Assembly: GCA_963777665.1 (NCBI GenBank)
Contig: CAVZRJ010000003.1
Span: forward strand, 496,001-560,000
Source of the DNA: Bog-756 sp963777665
GTDB lineage: Bacteria; Actinomycetota; Acidimicrobiia; Acidimicrobiales; RAAP-2
Length of the DNA stretch: 64,000 nt
Direction: 5' to 3'
Shown here: positions 15,078-24,100 of the stretch, piece by piece
Layout of the letters: each line of letters opens with the position of its first letter
Position numbering within the stretch: the first letter of the stretch is position 1
Program-made: the position numbers and the translations under genes
Notes under the pieces: model-generated
Database searches by the model: none
What the model was told of the DNA's origin: nothing
Seen by the model: the letters and a program-made list of their open reading frames with translations, nothing else

Positions 15078-16769
15078 ATGAGGGCCCGTTGGCTCGGACT
15101 CGTGCCCTATGCCGAGGCGTTGGACCTCCAGCGCGCCATCGCAGGGCGCTCGGACGACGACTACCTGCTCCTCCTCGAGCACCCCCACGTGTACACGACG
15201 GGCCCCCACGCCGATCCGACGCACGTCCTGGCCGATCCGGCATCTATCGGAGCCGATCTCGTTCGTGTCGACCGCGGCGGCGACGTGACCTATCACGGTC
15301 CGGGGCAGTTGATCGGCTACCCGGTCCGCTCCGTGGGCAGAGGACCCCACCGCGGGCCGCACCACGTCCGCGGGGTCGAACAGGTCGTCATCGACAGCCT
15401 GGTGGCGCTCGGGCTCCCGGCGCACCAGGTCGGGCGACTCCCCGGGTACCCGGGCGTCTGGGTCGGTCTGGGCGACGCGCCCGGGTCGCCTGGGCCTCGC
15501 AAGATCGCGGCCATCGGCGTGCGGACGGCGCGGGGCCGGACCACCCACGGTTTCGCCCTCAACGTCTCCACTGATCTCTCGATGTTCGGCCACATCGTTC
15601 CATGCGGCATCGCCGACCGACCCGTCACCTCACTCGCGGCCGAGGGCTACGACCTCCCGATGGCCGAGGTGGTCGACGCGGTGATCGACGCCGCGCGTAC
15701 CACCTGGGGACCGATCGAGGACATCCAACGGGTGACCGGTGGAGTGCAGGAGTCCGCAGTCCGGCCGGTGCCGGTTGCCTTCGGAGCGACGTCCGCACGC
15801 AGCACTCCGCTCGAACGCCGACTGGTGCGCTCGGGCGTCGATCCGGCGAGCGGGCTGGCTCTGTCCGCCCGCAAGCCGGACTGGCTGCGGGTGACGGCGC
15901 GGATGAACGGGGACTATCTGGGGCTTCAACACCGGTTGCGCGGTCTCGGGCTGGTCACCGTGTGCGAGGAGGCAGGCTGCCCCAACATTTACGAGTGCTG
16001 GTCCGACGGCACGGCCACCTTCATGATCAACGGGTCGCGTTGCACCCGGGCCTGTGGCTTCTGTCAGGTCGACACCGGCAGGCCGCTGCCACTGGACACC
16101 GCCGAGCCGGAGCACGTTGCCGAGGCCGTTGCCCGGATGGGCCTCGCCCACGCGGTGGTCACCGCGGTTGCCCGCGACGACCTCACCGATGGTGGCGCCG
16201 GCGCCTTCGCCGAGACCATCGCCGCCGTGCGGCGACAGAGCCCCGGCACCTCGGTCGAGGTGCTCATCCCCGACCTCAAAGGCGGGGCAGCCTCGCTCGC
16301 ACTGATCCTCGACGCCCGCCCGGACGTGCTCAACCACAACATCGAGACGGTCGCCCGCCTGCAACGGGCGGTGCGCCCGTCGGCCGGTTACGCCCGGAGT
16401 CTCACCGTGCTGGCACGGGCCAAGGACGCCGGACTCACCACCAAGTCGGGCATGATCCTGGGCATGGGCGAGCAGGAGGACGAGGTGTTGGCCACGTTGG
16501 CCGATCTGCGAGCGGTCGGTGTGGACATCGTGACCCTCGGGCAGTACCTGCGCCCCAGTCGGAGGCATCTGCCGGTGGCCCGGTGGTGGACCCCAGAGGA
16601 GTTCGACGCGATGCGAGCGGCCGGTCTGGCTCTCGGGTTCGCGCACGTGCAGGCTTCTCCCCTCACCCGGTCCAGCTACCACGCCCGGGAGGCCGCCGGG
16701 GGCGCGCTCGAGACCCGGTCGCCTGACGACACGACAGTGGGCGCAGTGGCAGCGGTCCCGGCCGGATGA
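15078..16769 (+). CDS. LipB-LipA fusion: octanoyltransferase joined to lipoyl synthase
   Basis: One open frame of 563 residues carries both enzymes of de novo lipoate assembly. Residues 1 to about 222 are LipB: RGGDVTYHGPGQ at 66-77, RKIAAIGV with catalytic Lys142 and PCGIADRPVTSL with catalytic Cys176. A linker of about 30 residues follows. From about 256 to 563 is LipA: auxiliary cluster cysteines 296, 301 and 307 in CEEAGCPNIYEC, radical-SAM cysteines 322, 326 and 329 in CTRACGFC, and the terminal cluster-ligand serine motif RSSYHA at about 531-536. All key residues of both are intact. It lies 55 bp behind E2, whose lipoyl domain is the expected substrate. The two proteins are normally separate, so the fusion is unusual. 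Confidence 0.93.
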   Translation: MRARWLGLVPYAEALDLQRAIAGRSDDDYLLLLEHPHVYTTGPHADPTHVLADPASIGADLVRVDRGGDVTYHGPGQLIGYPVRSVGRGPHRGPHHVRGVEQVVIDSLVALGLPAHQVGRLPGYPGVWVGLGDAPGSPGPRKIAAIGVRTARGRTTHGFALNVSTDLSMFGHIVPCGIADRPVTSLAAEGYDLPMAEVVDAVIDAARTTWGPIEDIQRVTGGVQESAVRPVPVAFGATSARSTPLERRLVRSGVDPASGLALSARKPDWLRVTARMNGDYLGLQHRLRGLGLVTVCEEAGCPNIYECWSDGTATFMINGSRCTRACGFCQVDTGRPLPLDTAEPEHVAEAVARMGLAHAVVTAVARDDLTDGGAGAFAETIAAVRRQSPGTSVEVLIPDLKGGAASLALILDARPDVLNHNIETVARLQRAVRPSAGYARSLTVLARAKDAGLTTKSGMILGMGEQEDEVLATLADLRAVGVDIVTLGQYLRPSRRHLPVARWWTPEEFDAMRAAGLALGFAHVQASPLTRSSYHAREAAGGALETRSPDDTTVGAVAAVPAG

Positions 16770-16776
16770 CCCGGTC

Positions 16777-17922
16777 GTGAGCACCGCGACAGGACCTGCA
16801 CTCGACGCCCGCTGCACGCGGCTCGACCGGGTGCGGGCCAGGATGGACGAGCTCGCTGTGGAGGCCCTGCTTCTCTCCCATGGTGCGGACCTGCCGTGGT
16901 TGACCGGATACCGGGCCATGCCGCTCGAGCGGCTGACCCTGCTGGTGCTGCCCCTGCGCGGCGACCCGGTACTCGTGGTGCCGGCACTCGAGGCACCGAG
17001 GGTGCCCGACGCAGCGGGCCTGTTCGGGCTCGAGCCGTGGGCGGACGCCGAGGATCCGCTCGACCTCGTCGAGCGGATGGTGCGCCGTCCAGGACAGATG
17101 CGCCTCGGCATCTCAGACCGGGCCTGGGCCACGACGGTCCTCGCTCTCCAACGCCGGCTTCCCGGCGCCGAGTGGGTCGAGGCGTCGCGCGTGACCGCCC
17201 CGGTCCGTGCGGTGAAGGACGAAGGAGAGCTCGAGGTGCTGCGCGCAGCGGCGGTGGCGGCCGACCGGGTCGCCGCTGTGCTCCAGACCGGGGGCATCCC
17301 GCTGATCGGGCGGCGCGAGGCCGACGTCTCGGGCGAGATCGCCTCGCTCCTGGTGGCCGAGGGCCACAGCCACGTGAACTTCGCAATCGTGGGCAGCGGA
17401 CCCAACGCCGCCAGTCCCCACCATGAGCCCGGCGGTCGGGTCATCGGTCGGGACGAGACTGTGGTGTGCGATTTCGGTGGCGCGCTCTCGCTCGACGGTG
17501 GCGTCGGGTACTGCTCCGACATCACCCGGACGGTGGTGACCGGCCCACCGTCCGACGAGGTCCGTGAGTGCTACGACGTCCTCGAGGAGGCGCAGCGGGC
17601 CGCGGTCCTCGCGGCACGGGCCGGGGCGACGGCCGAATACGTGGACGGGGTGGCCAGGCAGCTCATCGGAGCGGCCGGTCTCGGTGAGCTGTTCATCCAC
17701 CGCACCGGTCACGGCATCGGCATCGAGGAGCACGAGGATCCCTACCTGGTGGCGGGAAACCGAGAGGAGCTCCGACCCGGGCACGCATTCTCGATCGAGC
17801 CGGGCATCTACCGGCCGGGCCGCTTCGGGATGCGCCTCGAGGACATCGTTGTGATCGCCCCGGACGGCTCGCCGGAGCCACTCAACACCGTCGATCACGG
17901 GCTCACGGTCGTCGACGCCTGA
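16777..17922 (+). CDS. M24 family peptidase (Xaa-Pro dipeptidase-like)
   Basis: 381-aa pita-bread metallopeptidase with an N-terminal creatinase/prolidase-like domain (about 1-140) and a C-terminal M24 domain. The five metal ligands are visible: Asp in VVCDFGGALS, Asp in CSDITRTVV, His in HRTGHGIGIEEHEDPY, Glu in SIEPGIYRPG and Glu in RLEDIVV. The likely activity is cleavage of Xaa-Pro bonds in small peptides, cytosolic. GTG at 16777 starts 7 nt after the lipBA stop and the next gene starts 9 nt after its own stop, so it sits in the same transcript. Confidence 0.88.
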   Translation: MSTATGPALDARCTRLDRVRARMDELAVEALLLSHGADLPWLTGYRAMPLERLTLLVLPLRGDPVLVVPALEAPRVPDAAGLFGLEPWADAEDPLDLVERMVRRPGQMRLGISDRAWATTVLALQRRLPGAEWVEASRVTAPVRAVKDEGELEVLRAAAVAADRVAAVLQTGGIPLIGRREADVSGEIASLLVAEGHSHVNFAIVGSGPNAASPHHEPGGRVIGRDETVVCDFGGALSLDGGVGYCSDITRTVVTGPPSDEVRECYDVLEEAQRAAVLAARAGATAEYVDGVARQLIGAAGLGELFIHRTGHGIGIEEHEDPYLVAGNREELRPGHAFSIEPGIYRPGRFGMRLEDIVVIAPDGSPEPLNTVDHGLTVVDA

Positions 17923-17931
17923 GGAGGCTCT

Positions 17932-18657
17932 ATGGATCTGGGCATCGCGGGGAAGGTGGCCTTGGTCACCGCGGGATCGAAGGGCCTGGGTCAGGCGGCG
18001 GCGATGGCACTGGCCGCCGAAGGGGTGCGGGTGCTCATCTCGGGGCGCAACGACGACGCGCTGGAGGTCACCCGGCGAGCAATTGTCGAGCTCGACGGCG
18101 AGGTGGCCACCCTGACCGGTGACGTGACCGATCCGGCCGAGCCGGCTCGTCTGGTGGAGACAGCGCTCTCCTGCTTCGGTGGGCTCGACATCCTCGTGGC
18201 CAACGCCGGCGGTCCGCCGCCCGGGCGCGCCCTCGACCTCGGAGACGACGCCCTGTGGTCGGCGCTCAACGCCAATCTGATGGCCTCGGTCCGCCTGGTC
18301 CGCGAGGCCCTCCCTCCCATGCGTGCCGCTGGGTGGGGACGGATCTGTTGCATCACTTCCTACACCGTGGTGCAGCCGGTTCCGGTCCTCGCCCTCTCCA
18401 ACGCCGCCCGGGTCGGGTTGTGGGGGTGGGCCAAGACCGCCGCCCAGGATCTCGCGACCGAGGAGAGTGGGATCACCCTCAATCTGCTCTGTCCCGGTCC
18501 GCACGCGACCGACCGGATGAAGCAACTCGGAGGATCGGGGGCGATGGGCGATCCCGCCGACTTCGGCGCGGTGACCGCCTTTCTGTGCTCGACGCAGGCC
18601 GCATACGTCAACGGCGCGGCCATCGTGGTGGACGGAGGCTCGACCCTGGCCCTGTAG
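17932..18657 (+). CDS. Atypical short-chain dehydrogenase lacking the catalytic Tyr and Lys
   Basis: 241-aa SDR-fold protein. The cofactor site is intact: VALVTAGSKGLGQAAAM and ILVANAGGPPPGRALDL. The catalytic Ser143 is present in CITSYTVV, but the Tyr that should come 13 residues later is Ser156 and the Lys 4 further on is Arg160 (LSNAAR in place of YxxxK). C-terminal VNGAAIVVDGGS is normal. Such proteins are usually named 3-oxoacyl-ACP reductase-like; because the proton-relay residues are replaced, a standard reductase reaction is doubtful. GGAGG lies 6 nt before the ATG (spacer CTCT plus 2), a good ribosome site. Last gene of the lpd-lip strand run. Confidence 0.85.
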   Translation: MDLGIAGKVALVTAGSKGLGQAAAMALAAEGVRVLISGRNDDALEVTRRAIVELDGEVATLTGDVTDPAEPARLVETALSCFGGLDILVANAGGPPPGRALDLGDDALWSALNANLMASVRLVREALPPMRAAGWGRICCITSYTVVQPVPVLALSNAARVGLWGWAKTAAQDLATEESGITLNLLCPGPHATDRMKQLGGSGAMGDPADFGAVTAFLCSTQAAYVNGAAIVVDGGSTLAL

Positions 18658-18715
18658 TCGAACGGCGGAACCCGACCGCCCTGGGTGGTCGGGCGGGCGT
18701 GGCCACCCGACGGCG

Positions 18716-19246
18716 TCAGCGGGGCGGTGGTGGTACCGCGGGCGGCGGGGGCACCACCAACAGCGGGATCCGCGCCCCCGGAGGTGGTGGCGGTGGGATC
18801 TCCGGAACGGGTGATGGCATCGCGTCGTCGTCGGCGTCCTCGGCCGGGGGTCGGAGGCGCTCGGCCTCGACCGGGTCAAATGCACGCACGCTCGCAGCCG
18901 CCCCGAAGCCGGAGAGCGTAACCGTCGGCACCCGGGGTGCTGACCGCGACGCTTTCCGTCCGGCGTGCGTCGGTGCCACGAAGCTCGGGGCCATCGTCTG
19001 GGGCTCGTCGTCCACGCTCGCCTCGGGCAGCGCACCGTTCGCGTAGCGGGCCACGTCCCTGTCGTAGTACCCGAACGCTGCAGCCCGGCGCTTCTTGCGG
19101 TCCGCAGAGCGGAACTGCCTGAGCAACAGCAAGATGGCGGCGAGGACGACGGCAACGGCCAGGACGAGCATCTCCAGTTGCCCCCAACCACCCGAGGCGC
19201 CCGGGACCCCACCCACGAGATCCGCGATCACCTGCACCCACTCCAT
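18716..19246 (-). CDS. Membrane-anchored protein of unknown function with proline-rich tail
   Basis: 176 aa. One transmembrane helix near the N-terminus (LEMLVLAVAVVLAAILLLL, about 24-42) is followed by a basic stop-transfer stretch RSADRKKRR, so the rest is predicted to be cytosolic. The C-terminal third is acidic and then proline-rich (IPPPPPPG, VPPPPAVPPPPR), a likely flexible or SH3-like binding tail. No enzymatic motif. It ends 58 bp from the convergent SDR gene and lies 33 bp downstream of the next minus-strand gene, with which it may be co-expressed. Confidence 0.7.
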   Translation of the reverse strand: MEWVQVIADLVGGVPGASGGWGQLEMLVLAVAVVLAAILLLLRQFRSADRKKRRAAAFGYYDRDVARYANGALPEASVDDEPQTMAPSFVAPTHAGRKASRSAPRVPTVTLSGFGAAASVRAFDPVEAERLRPPAEDADDDAMPSPVPEIPPPPPPGARIPLLVVPPPPAVPPPPR

Positions 19247-19279
19247 CGTACTGACGGCGGTGCACTAACGCACGGGTTG

Positions 19280-20413
19280 TTACCGGACCGGGTGGCGGTT
19301 GGGACGGAGCGACGAGGGCGGCGGAGGCAGGTCGAGGTCGGACACGGTCGTGTCCGCCTTGCTGTCGACCGGGATCATCAGGAGCTCGGGGACCGAATGC
19401 GCAAGGCCGCGCGGAGCGTCGACAACGGTCCTGTCCGCGCTGGCGTCTGCAGGGTCGCCGGCCACGGCTCCGAACACGCTGAGGACACCGTGCGGACCCC
19501 ATGGGTCGGGCGAGACGATGGTCCGCCGCGACACGCGGCGTCGACGACTGATGATCCACCCGGCCGTGCCGGCCAGCAGCAGTAGCGCGGTCAGGACGCC
19601 GACCACGACCGGTGTCGAGCTCTGCGCGGCGGTACGCACCGCTGTGGTGGCGGGTCTTCGGGTCTTCGGGTGGGCCGGCGGGAGTGGCACGGGCGGTGCG
19701 TGCTCGACCGAGGCCGACTCGAGGAAGGCGACATCGATGACCTGGGTCGGGCTGAGGCGGGCGGTGTTGGACGGGGCGGCCGACGAAGCGGCTTGGATCG
19801 CGGCGACGTAGGGTCCGGTGGCGAAGACCACCACCTGCTCGAGAGCGGCCACCGGCTGGGTGACCGTCACCGTGTATCCGGTTGCTCCGGGGATGCTCGG
19901 AATGTCGAAGGGGACGGCCGTTCCCGGCGTTCGGTACGGGGCGACCAGTCCGGCCGCGAAGAGCCGCGCCGCTGCCGGGTCTCCGATTCGGAACAGGAGG
20001 ACCACGATGTCGTTCTCGCCCTGCCCGGGGCCGCCGGTGTCGTTCCACAGGCGGATTGCCGCACCGAAGCCCGGACGGGCGGCGAGGGCGCCGAACGCTG
20101 CCACGGCCTGGGCGGGATCCGATGACTGGGCGGCAAACGTCTCCGCGGTGAGCGGGCCGTTGGTGGGTCCCGGCGCGGCCGCCGTGAACCCGGGGAGGCC
20201 GGGATCGACGATGAGGGCACCCAGGTCCGACCCGGGCGCGACGGTCGCGGCCGTCGGCGGGGCAGGCGCACGGACGGTCGTCGACGGGAACCCGGAGACG
20301 GGAGCGGCTGCGGCCGGCACGTCAACGGCCCATGGCGCCGACAGCCCGCCCAGCACGAGCCCGAGAACCGCCCCCAGCGGCACCCAGCACCGTCGACGTG
20401 GGCCGGTGATCAC
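19280..20413 (-). CDS. Secreted, C-terminally anchored protein of unknown function
   Basis: 377 aa. Starts with a signal peptide (VITGPRRRCWVPLGAVLGLV, cleavage probably after the AAAAP region), followed by an extracytoplasmic domain of about 230 residues (LIVDPGLPGFTAAAPGPTNG, NDIVVLLFRIGDPAAARLFA). Next come a transmembrane helix VVVGVLTALLLLAGTAGWII and a cytosolic tail beginning SRRRRVSRR. The layout is that of a type I membrane protein. GTG at 20413 is taken because upstream reading would overlap metH. I recognise no family. It follows metH by 68 bp and precedes another membrane-anchored unknown. Confidence 0.7.
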   Translation of the reverse strand: MITGPRRRCWVPLGAVLGLVLGGLSAPWAVDVPAAAAPVSGFPSTTVRAPAPPTAATVAPGSDLGALIVDPGLPGFTAAAPGPTNGPLTAETFAAQSSDPAQAVAAFGALAARPGFGAAIRLWNDTGGPGQGENDIVVLLFRIGDPAAARLFAAGLVAPYRTPGTAVPFDIPSIPGATGYTVTVTQPVAALEQVVVFATGPYVAAIQAASSAAPSNTARLSPTQVIDVAFLESASVEHAPPVPLPPAHPKTRRPATTAVRTAAQSSTPVVVGVLTALLLLAGTAGWIISRRRRVSRRTIVSPDPWGPHGVLSVFGAVAGDPADASADRTVVDAPRGLAHSVPELLMIPVDSKADTTVSDLDLPPPPSSLRPNRHPVR

Positions 20414-20480
20414 ACCGCAGAGCGTGGCCGATCCGGAGCCCCGTCGGTGGGATGGCCCGGTCTCCCGGAGTAGCTCCCTG

Positions 20481-23400
20481 TCAGGCGACGAAGTACTTCG
20501 CCTGGGGGTGATGGCAGATGATGGCGGTCGTCGTCTGCTCGGGGTGGAGCTGGAATCCCTCGCTGACCTCCACACCGATCCGTTCGGCGGACAGCAGCTC
20601 GACCACCTTGGCGTTGTCCTCGAGATCCGGGCACGCCGGGTATCCCCAGGAGTAGCGGCCGCCGCGGTACTTCTGGCGGAACAAGCCGGTCAGGGTCGGG
20701 CCGTCCTCGCCGGCAAAGCCGAGCTCCTCGCGGATCCGGTGGTGCCAGTACTCGGCCAGGGCCTCGGCCATCTCGACGCCCAGCCCGTGGAGGTAGAGGT
20801 AGTTCCGGTACTCGTTCGCCTCCTTCAGGCGCGCCGCCTCCTCGGTCAGCCGTGTCCCCATGGTCACCACCATGAAGCTGGCCCAGTCCGGTTCGTCGGA
20901 GTCGATGGACCGGAAGAAGTCGCTGATGCACAGCCAGGGCGACTCGGTCTGGCGGGGGAACGCGTATCGCATGAGCTCCTCGCGCCGGCTCTCGTCCTCG
21001 AAGAGCACGAGGTCGTCACCGTCGGCGTTTGCCGCAAAGTGGCCCCAGGCCACTTGGGGCATGAGGAACTGCCCGGCCTTGGCCGTGGCCAGCTGCTCGC
21101 GCAGGAGGGCCCGGACCCGGTCCTTGAAGGCGGCATCGTCCTCCCCGCCCTCGGGTCGGTAGCCCCACTGGTTGCGGAACAGGGCGGTCTCGTTGAGGTA
21201 GGCCGCGATGTCGTCGATGGGGATCCCCTTGGCCACCCTGCTGCCCAGGAACGGCGGCTTGAAGGTGGGGTTGTCCGTGGCCACCTCGGGCGAGCGGGTG
21301 GGCAGGGTCTCTCCTCGTGCCAGCGCTTCTTCCGCAGCCTGCTTGCGCAGTTCGCTCTTCCGCGGGCCGAGGTCCCGCCCCCCGATGGTCGTCCCGAACT
21401 CGGGATCGTCCTCGCCGCTGCGGGTGAGTTCGACTAGCCGGTCCATCGTGCGCAGTCCCTCGAAGGCGTCCTTCCCGTAGAAGAGGCGTCCCTGGTACAC
21501 CTGCCGCAGGTCGCGCTCGACATAGGTGCGGGTGAGCGCAGCTCCGCCCAGGATGACCGGGATGTGGGCGAGGCCCCGCCGGTTGAGCTCCTCCAGGTTG
21601 TCCCGCATGATCAGGGTGGACTTGACCAGCAGCCCACTCATCCCGATGGCGTCGGCGCCGGACTCCTCCGCCGCGGCCACCAGTTCGTTGATCCCGATCT
21701 TGATGCCCAGGTTCTTGACCGTGTAGCCGTTGTTGGTGAGGATGATGTCGACCAGGTTCTTGCCGATGTCGTGCACATCGCCCTTCACCGTGGCGAGGAC
21801 CATCACACCTTTGCCACCCTGATCGGCCTTCTCCATGTGAGGCTCGAGGTAGGCAACGGCCGTCTTCATGGTCTCGGCCGAGCCGAGCACGAAGGGCAGC
21901 TGCATCTCGCCGGAGGCGAAGCGCTCGCCGACGGTCTTCATGCCGGCCAGCAGGAAGTCGTTGATGATCACCAGCGGGGTGTGACCGTCAGCCATGGCCT
22001 CGTCGAGGTCAGCCTCGATGCCGTTGCGGTCACCGTCGATGATCCGGTGCTCGAGGCGCCGGCCGACGGTCCATCCGGAGCGGTCCTCTCCCGCCGAGGC
22101 CGTAGCGGCCGAGACCCCCTCGAAGAGGGCCAGCAACTCGGTGAGCGGGTCGTACCCCTCGCGGCGGCGATCGTAGACGAGGTCGAGGCAGACCTCGCGC
22201 GCCCGGTCGTCGATCTTGGCCAGGGGCAGGATCTTGGACGCGTGCACGATGGCCGCGTCGAGCCCCGCCTCCACGCACTCGTGCAGGAAGACCGAGTTGA
22301 GCACCTGGCGCGCTGCCGGGTTGAGGCCGAAGGAGACGTTGGAGAGCCCGAGGACGGTGTAGACGCCGGGCAGCTCGGCCTTGATCCGGCGGATGCCCTC
22401 GATGGTCTCGATACCGTCCTTCCGGCTCTCCTCCATGCCGGTGGAGAGCGGGAGCGCGAGGGCGTCGAAGATGAGGTCCTCGGCCCGCAGGCCGTACCGC
22501 CCGACGGCGATGTCGTGAATCGCCCGCGCCGCTCGCACCTTCCATTCGGCGGTGCGCGCCTGTCCCTCGGTGTCGATGCAGGTGCAGACCACCGCGGCGC
22601 CGAATTCCTTGGCCAGGGTGAGGAACGAGTCGAGGCGGGTGCCCTCGCCGTCCCCCTCTTCGAGGTTGACCGAATTGATGACGGCGCGGCCGCCGATCCA
22701 GGACAGCGCGGTCTCGATGACCGGCGCCTCGGTCGAGTCGACCATCAGCGGCACGGTCGACTGGGTGGAGAACCGGGAGGCGACTTCCTCCATGTCGGCG
22801 ACTCCGTCGGCGCCCGTGTAGTCGACGCACACGTCGATCAGGTGCGCGCCCTCCTTGACCTGGTCACGGGCCATGGCCACGCAGGTGTCCCAGTCCTCGT
22901 CGAGCATCGCCTCGCGGAACCGCTTCGACCCGTTGGCGTTGGTGCGCTCGCCGATCACCAGGAAGGAGGTGTCCTGGTGGAAGGGGACGGCCGTGTAGAT
23001 GGAGGCAGCCCCGGGCTCGGGGAGCGGCTGCCGGGCTGCAGGGGAGAGATCGCGACAGGCGGCCACCACGGCTGCCAGGTGAGCCGGGGTGGTGCCGCAG
23101 CAGCCCCCGATGACCGACACGCCCAGTTCGCCCACGAACTGGCGATGGAAGTCGGCCAGCTGATCCGGAGTGAGGTCGTAGTGCATCGCCCCGTCGACCA
23201 CAGAGGGCAGTCCGGCGTTGGGCTGGCAGCTGATCGGGACCGCGGCCTGGGCCGAGAGGTGGCGCAGGGGCTCGAACATCTCGGCGGGCCCGGTCGCGCA
23301 GTTGAGGCCGATCACGTCGACGTCCATGGCCGAAAGGGCGACCAGGGCGGCTCCGACCTCGGTGCCCGGGAGCATGGTGCCGGTGAGCTCGATGGTGACC

Positions 23401-23987
23401 TGCACCTGGACGGGTACCTGCCGGCCAGCCGCTGCCATGGCACGGCGGACGCCGTTGACGGCCGCCTTGGCCTGCAGCAGGTCGAACACCGTCTCGATGA
23501 CGAACAGGTCGACGCCCCCCTCGAGGAGAGCGGCCGCCTGGTCCCGGTAGGCGTCCCGGAGATCGGAGTAGCGGATCTGGCCGAGGGTCGGGAACTTGGT
23601 CCCGGGCCCGAGGTTGCCGGCCACCCAGCGCGGGTGCTCCGCCGTGGCGTAGTCGTCGGCTGCCTGCCGAGCGAGTCGGGCAGCGGCCAGGTTGAGCTCG
23701 TGGACCCGGTGTTCCTGCCCGTACTCGGCCAGGACCGGTGCGAATGCTCCGAAGGCGTCGGTCTCGACGACGTCGCAACCCACCTCGAGGAACGAGCGGT
23801 GGACGCCCCCGACGATGTCGGGGCGGGTCACCACCAACAGCTCGTTGCACCCTTCGAGGTCGGGCCCACCGAAGTCGTCGGCGGTCAGCCCGGCCAGCTG
23901 CAGGTTGGTCCCCATGGCGCCGTCGAAGATCACGACGCGTTCGGCGACGGCCCGGAGGTAGCTCGACTCGGAGAGGGGGACGGCCAT
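20481..23987 (-). CDS. metH: Cobalamin-dependent methionine synthase
   Basis: 1168-aa enzyme that transfers the methyl of 5-methyltetrahydrofolate to homocysteine via cobalamin. Modules in order: homocysteine-binding barrel (about 10-320) with zinc cysteines in GLNCATG and IGGCCGTTPAH; pterin-binding barrel (about 350-610); cobalamin cap and Rossmann domain with VKGDVHDIGKNL, in which His739 is the lower cobalt ligand; C-terminal activation domain with RYSWGYPACPDLEDNAK. All modules are complete and length is close to E. coli MetH (1227). It diverges from the cobalamin adenosyltransferase gene with a 106-bp gap too short for a cobalamin riboswitch. Confidence 0.96.
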   Translation of the reverse strand: MAVPLSESSYLRAVAERVVIFDGAMGTNLQLAGLTADDFGGPDLEGCNELLVVTRPDIVGGVHRSFLEVGCDVVETDAFGAFAPVLAEYGQEHRVHELNLAAARLARQAADDYATAEHPRWVAGNLGPGTKFPTLGQIRYSDLRDAYRDQAAALLEGGVDLFVIETVFDLLQAKAAVNGVRRAMAAAGRQVPVQVQVTIELTGTMLPGTEVGAALVALSAMDVDVIGLNCATGPAEMFEPLRHLSAQAAVPISCQPNAGLPSVVDGAMHYDLTPDQLADFHRQFVGELGVSVIGGCCGTTPAHLAAVVAACRDLSPAARQPLPEPGAASIYTAVPFHQDTSFLVIGERTNANGSKRFREAMLDEDWDTCVAMARDQVKEGAHLIDVCVDYTGADGVADMEEVASRFSTQSTVPLMVDSTEAPVIETALSWIGGRAVINSVNLEEGDGEGTRLDSFLTLAKEFGAAVVCTCIDTEGQARTAEWKVRAARAIHDIAVGRYGLRAEDLIFDALALPLSTGMEESRKDGIETIEGIRRIKAELPGVYTVLGLSNVSFGLNPAARQVLNSVFLHECVEAGLDAAIVHASKILPLAKIDDRAREVCLDLVYDRRREGYDPLTELLALFEGVSAATASAGEDRSGWTVGRRLEHRIIDGDRNGIEADLDEAMADGHTPLVIINDFLLAGMKTVGERFASGEMQLPFVLGSAETMKTAVAYLEPHMEKADQGGKGVMVLATVKGDVHDIGKNLVDIILTNNGYTVKNLGIKIGINELVAAAEESGADAIGMSGLLVKSTLIMRDNLEELNRRGLAHIPVILGGAALTRTYVERDLRQVYQGRLFYGKDAFEGLRTMDRLVELTRSGEDDPEFGTTIGGRDLGPRKSELRKQAAEEALARGETLPTRSPEVATDNPTFKPPFLGSRVAKGIPIDDIAAYLNETALFRNQWGYRPEGGEDDAAFKDRVRALLREQLATAKAGQFLMPQVAWGHFAANADGDDLVLFEDESRREELMRYAFPRQTESPWLCISDFFRSIDSDEPDWASFMVVTMGTRLTEEAARLKEANEYRNYLYLHGLGVEMAEALAEYWHHRIREELGFAGEDGPTLTGLFRQKYRGGRYSWGYPACPDLEDNAKVVELLSAERIGVEVSEGFQLHPEQTTTAIICHHPQAKYFVA

Positions 23988-24069
23988 AGCTCCTCAAGGC
24001 TACCGGCGCCGGAGTGCCGCTGGGACGGGGCAACCGGCCAGGAAGGGTCGCCGGCCTGTTTCCGTTCGT

Positions 24070-24075
24070 TAGCAT
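24070..24075 (+). promoter_or_regulatory. -10 element TAGCAT upstream of pduO
   Basis: TAGCAT lies 7 nt before a GTG (24083) that opens a 5-codon reading frame, and 18 nt before the pduO GTG itself. Confidence 0.4.
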
Positions 24076-24082
24076 CGGACGG

Positions 24083-24100
24083 GTGAACGGACCGTGCTGA
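24083..24100 (+). CDS. Possible 5-codon leaderless micro-ORF overlapping the pduO start
   Basis: GTG-AAC-GGA-CCG-TGC-TGA (V-N-G-P-C) starts 7 nt after TAGCAT and its stop overlaps the second pduO codon. It may serve to load ribosomes for pduO, which lacks a Shine-Dalgarno. Purely positional evidence. Confidence 0.3.
   Translation: MNGPC

Noticed and set aside
23988..24093. Cobalamin riboswitch between metH and pduO
   Set aside because: Only 106 bp are available and I see no B12-box-like sequence; too short for the element on either strand.
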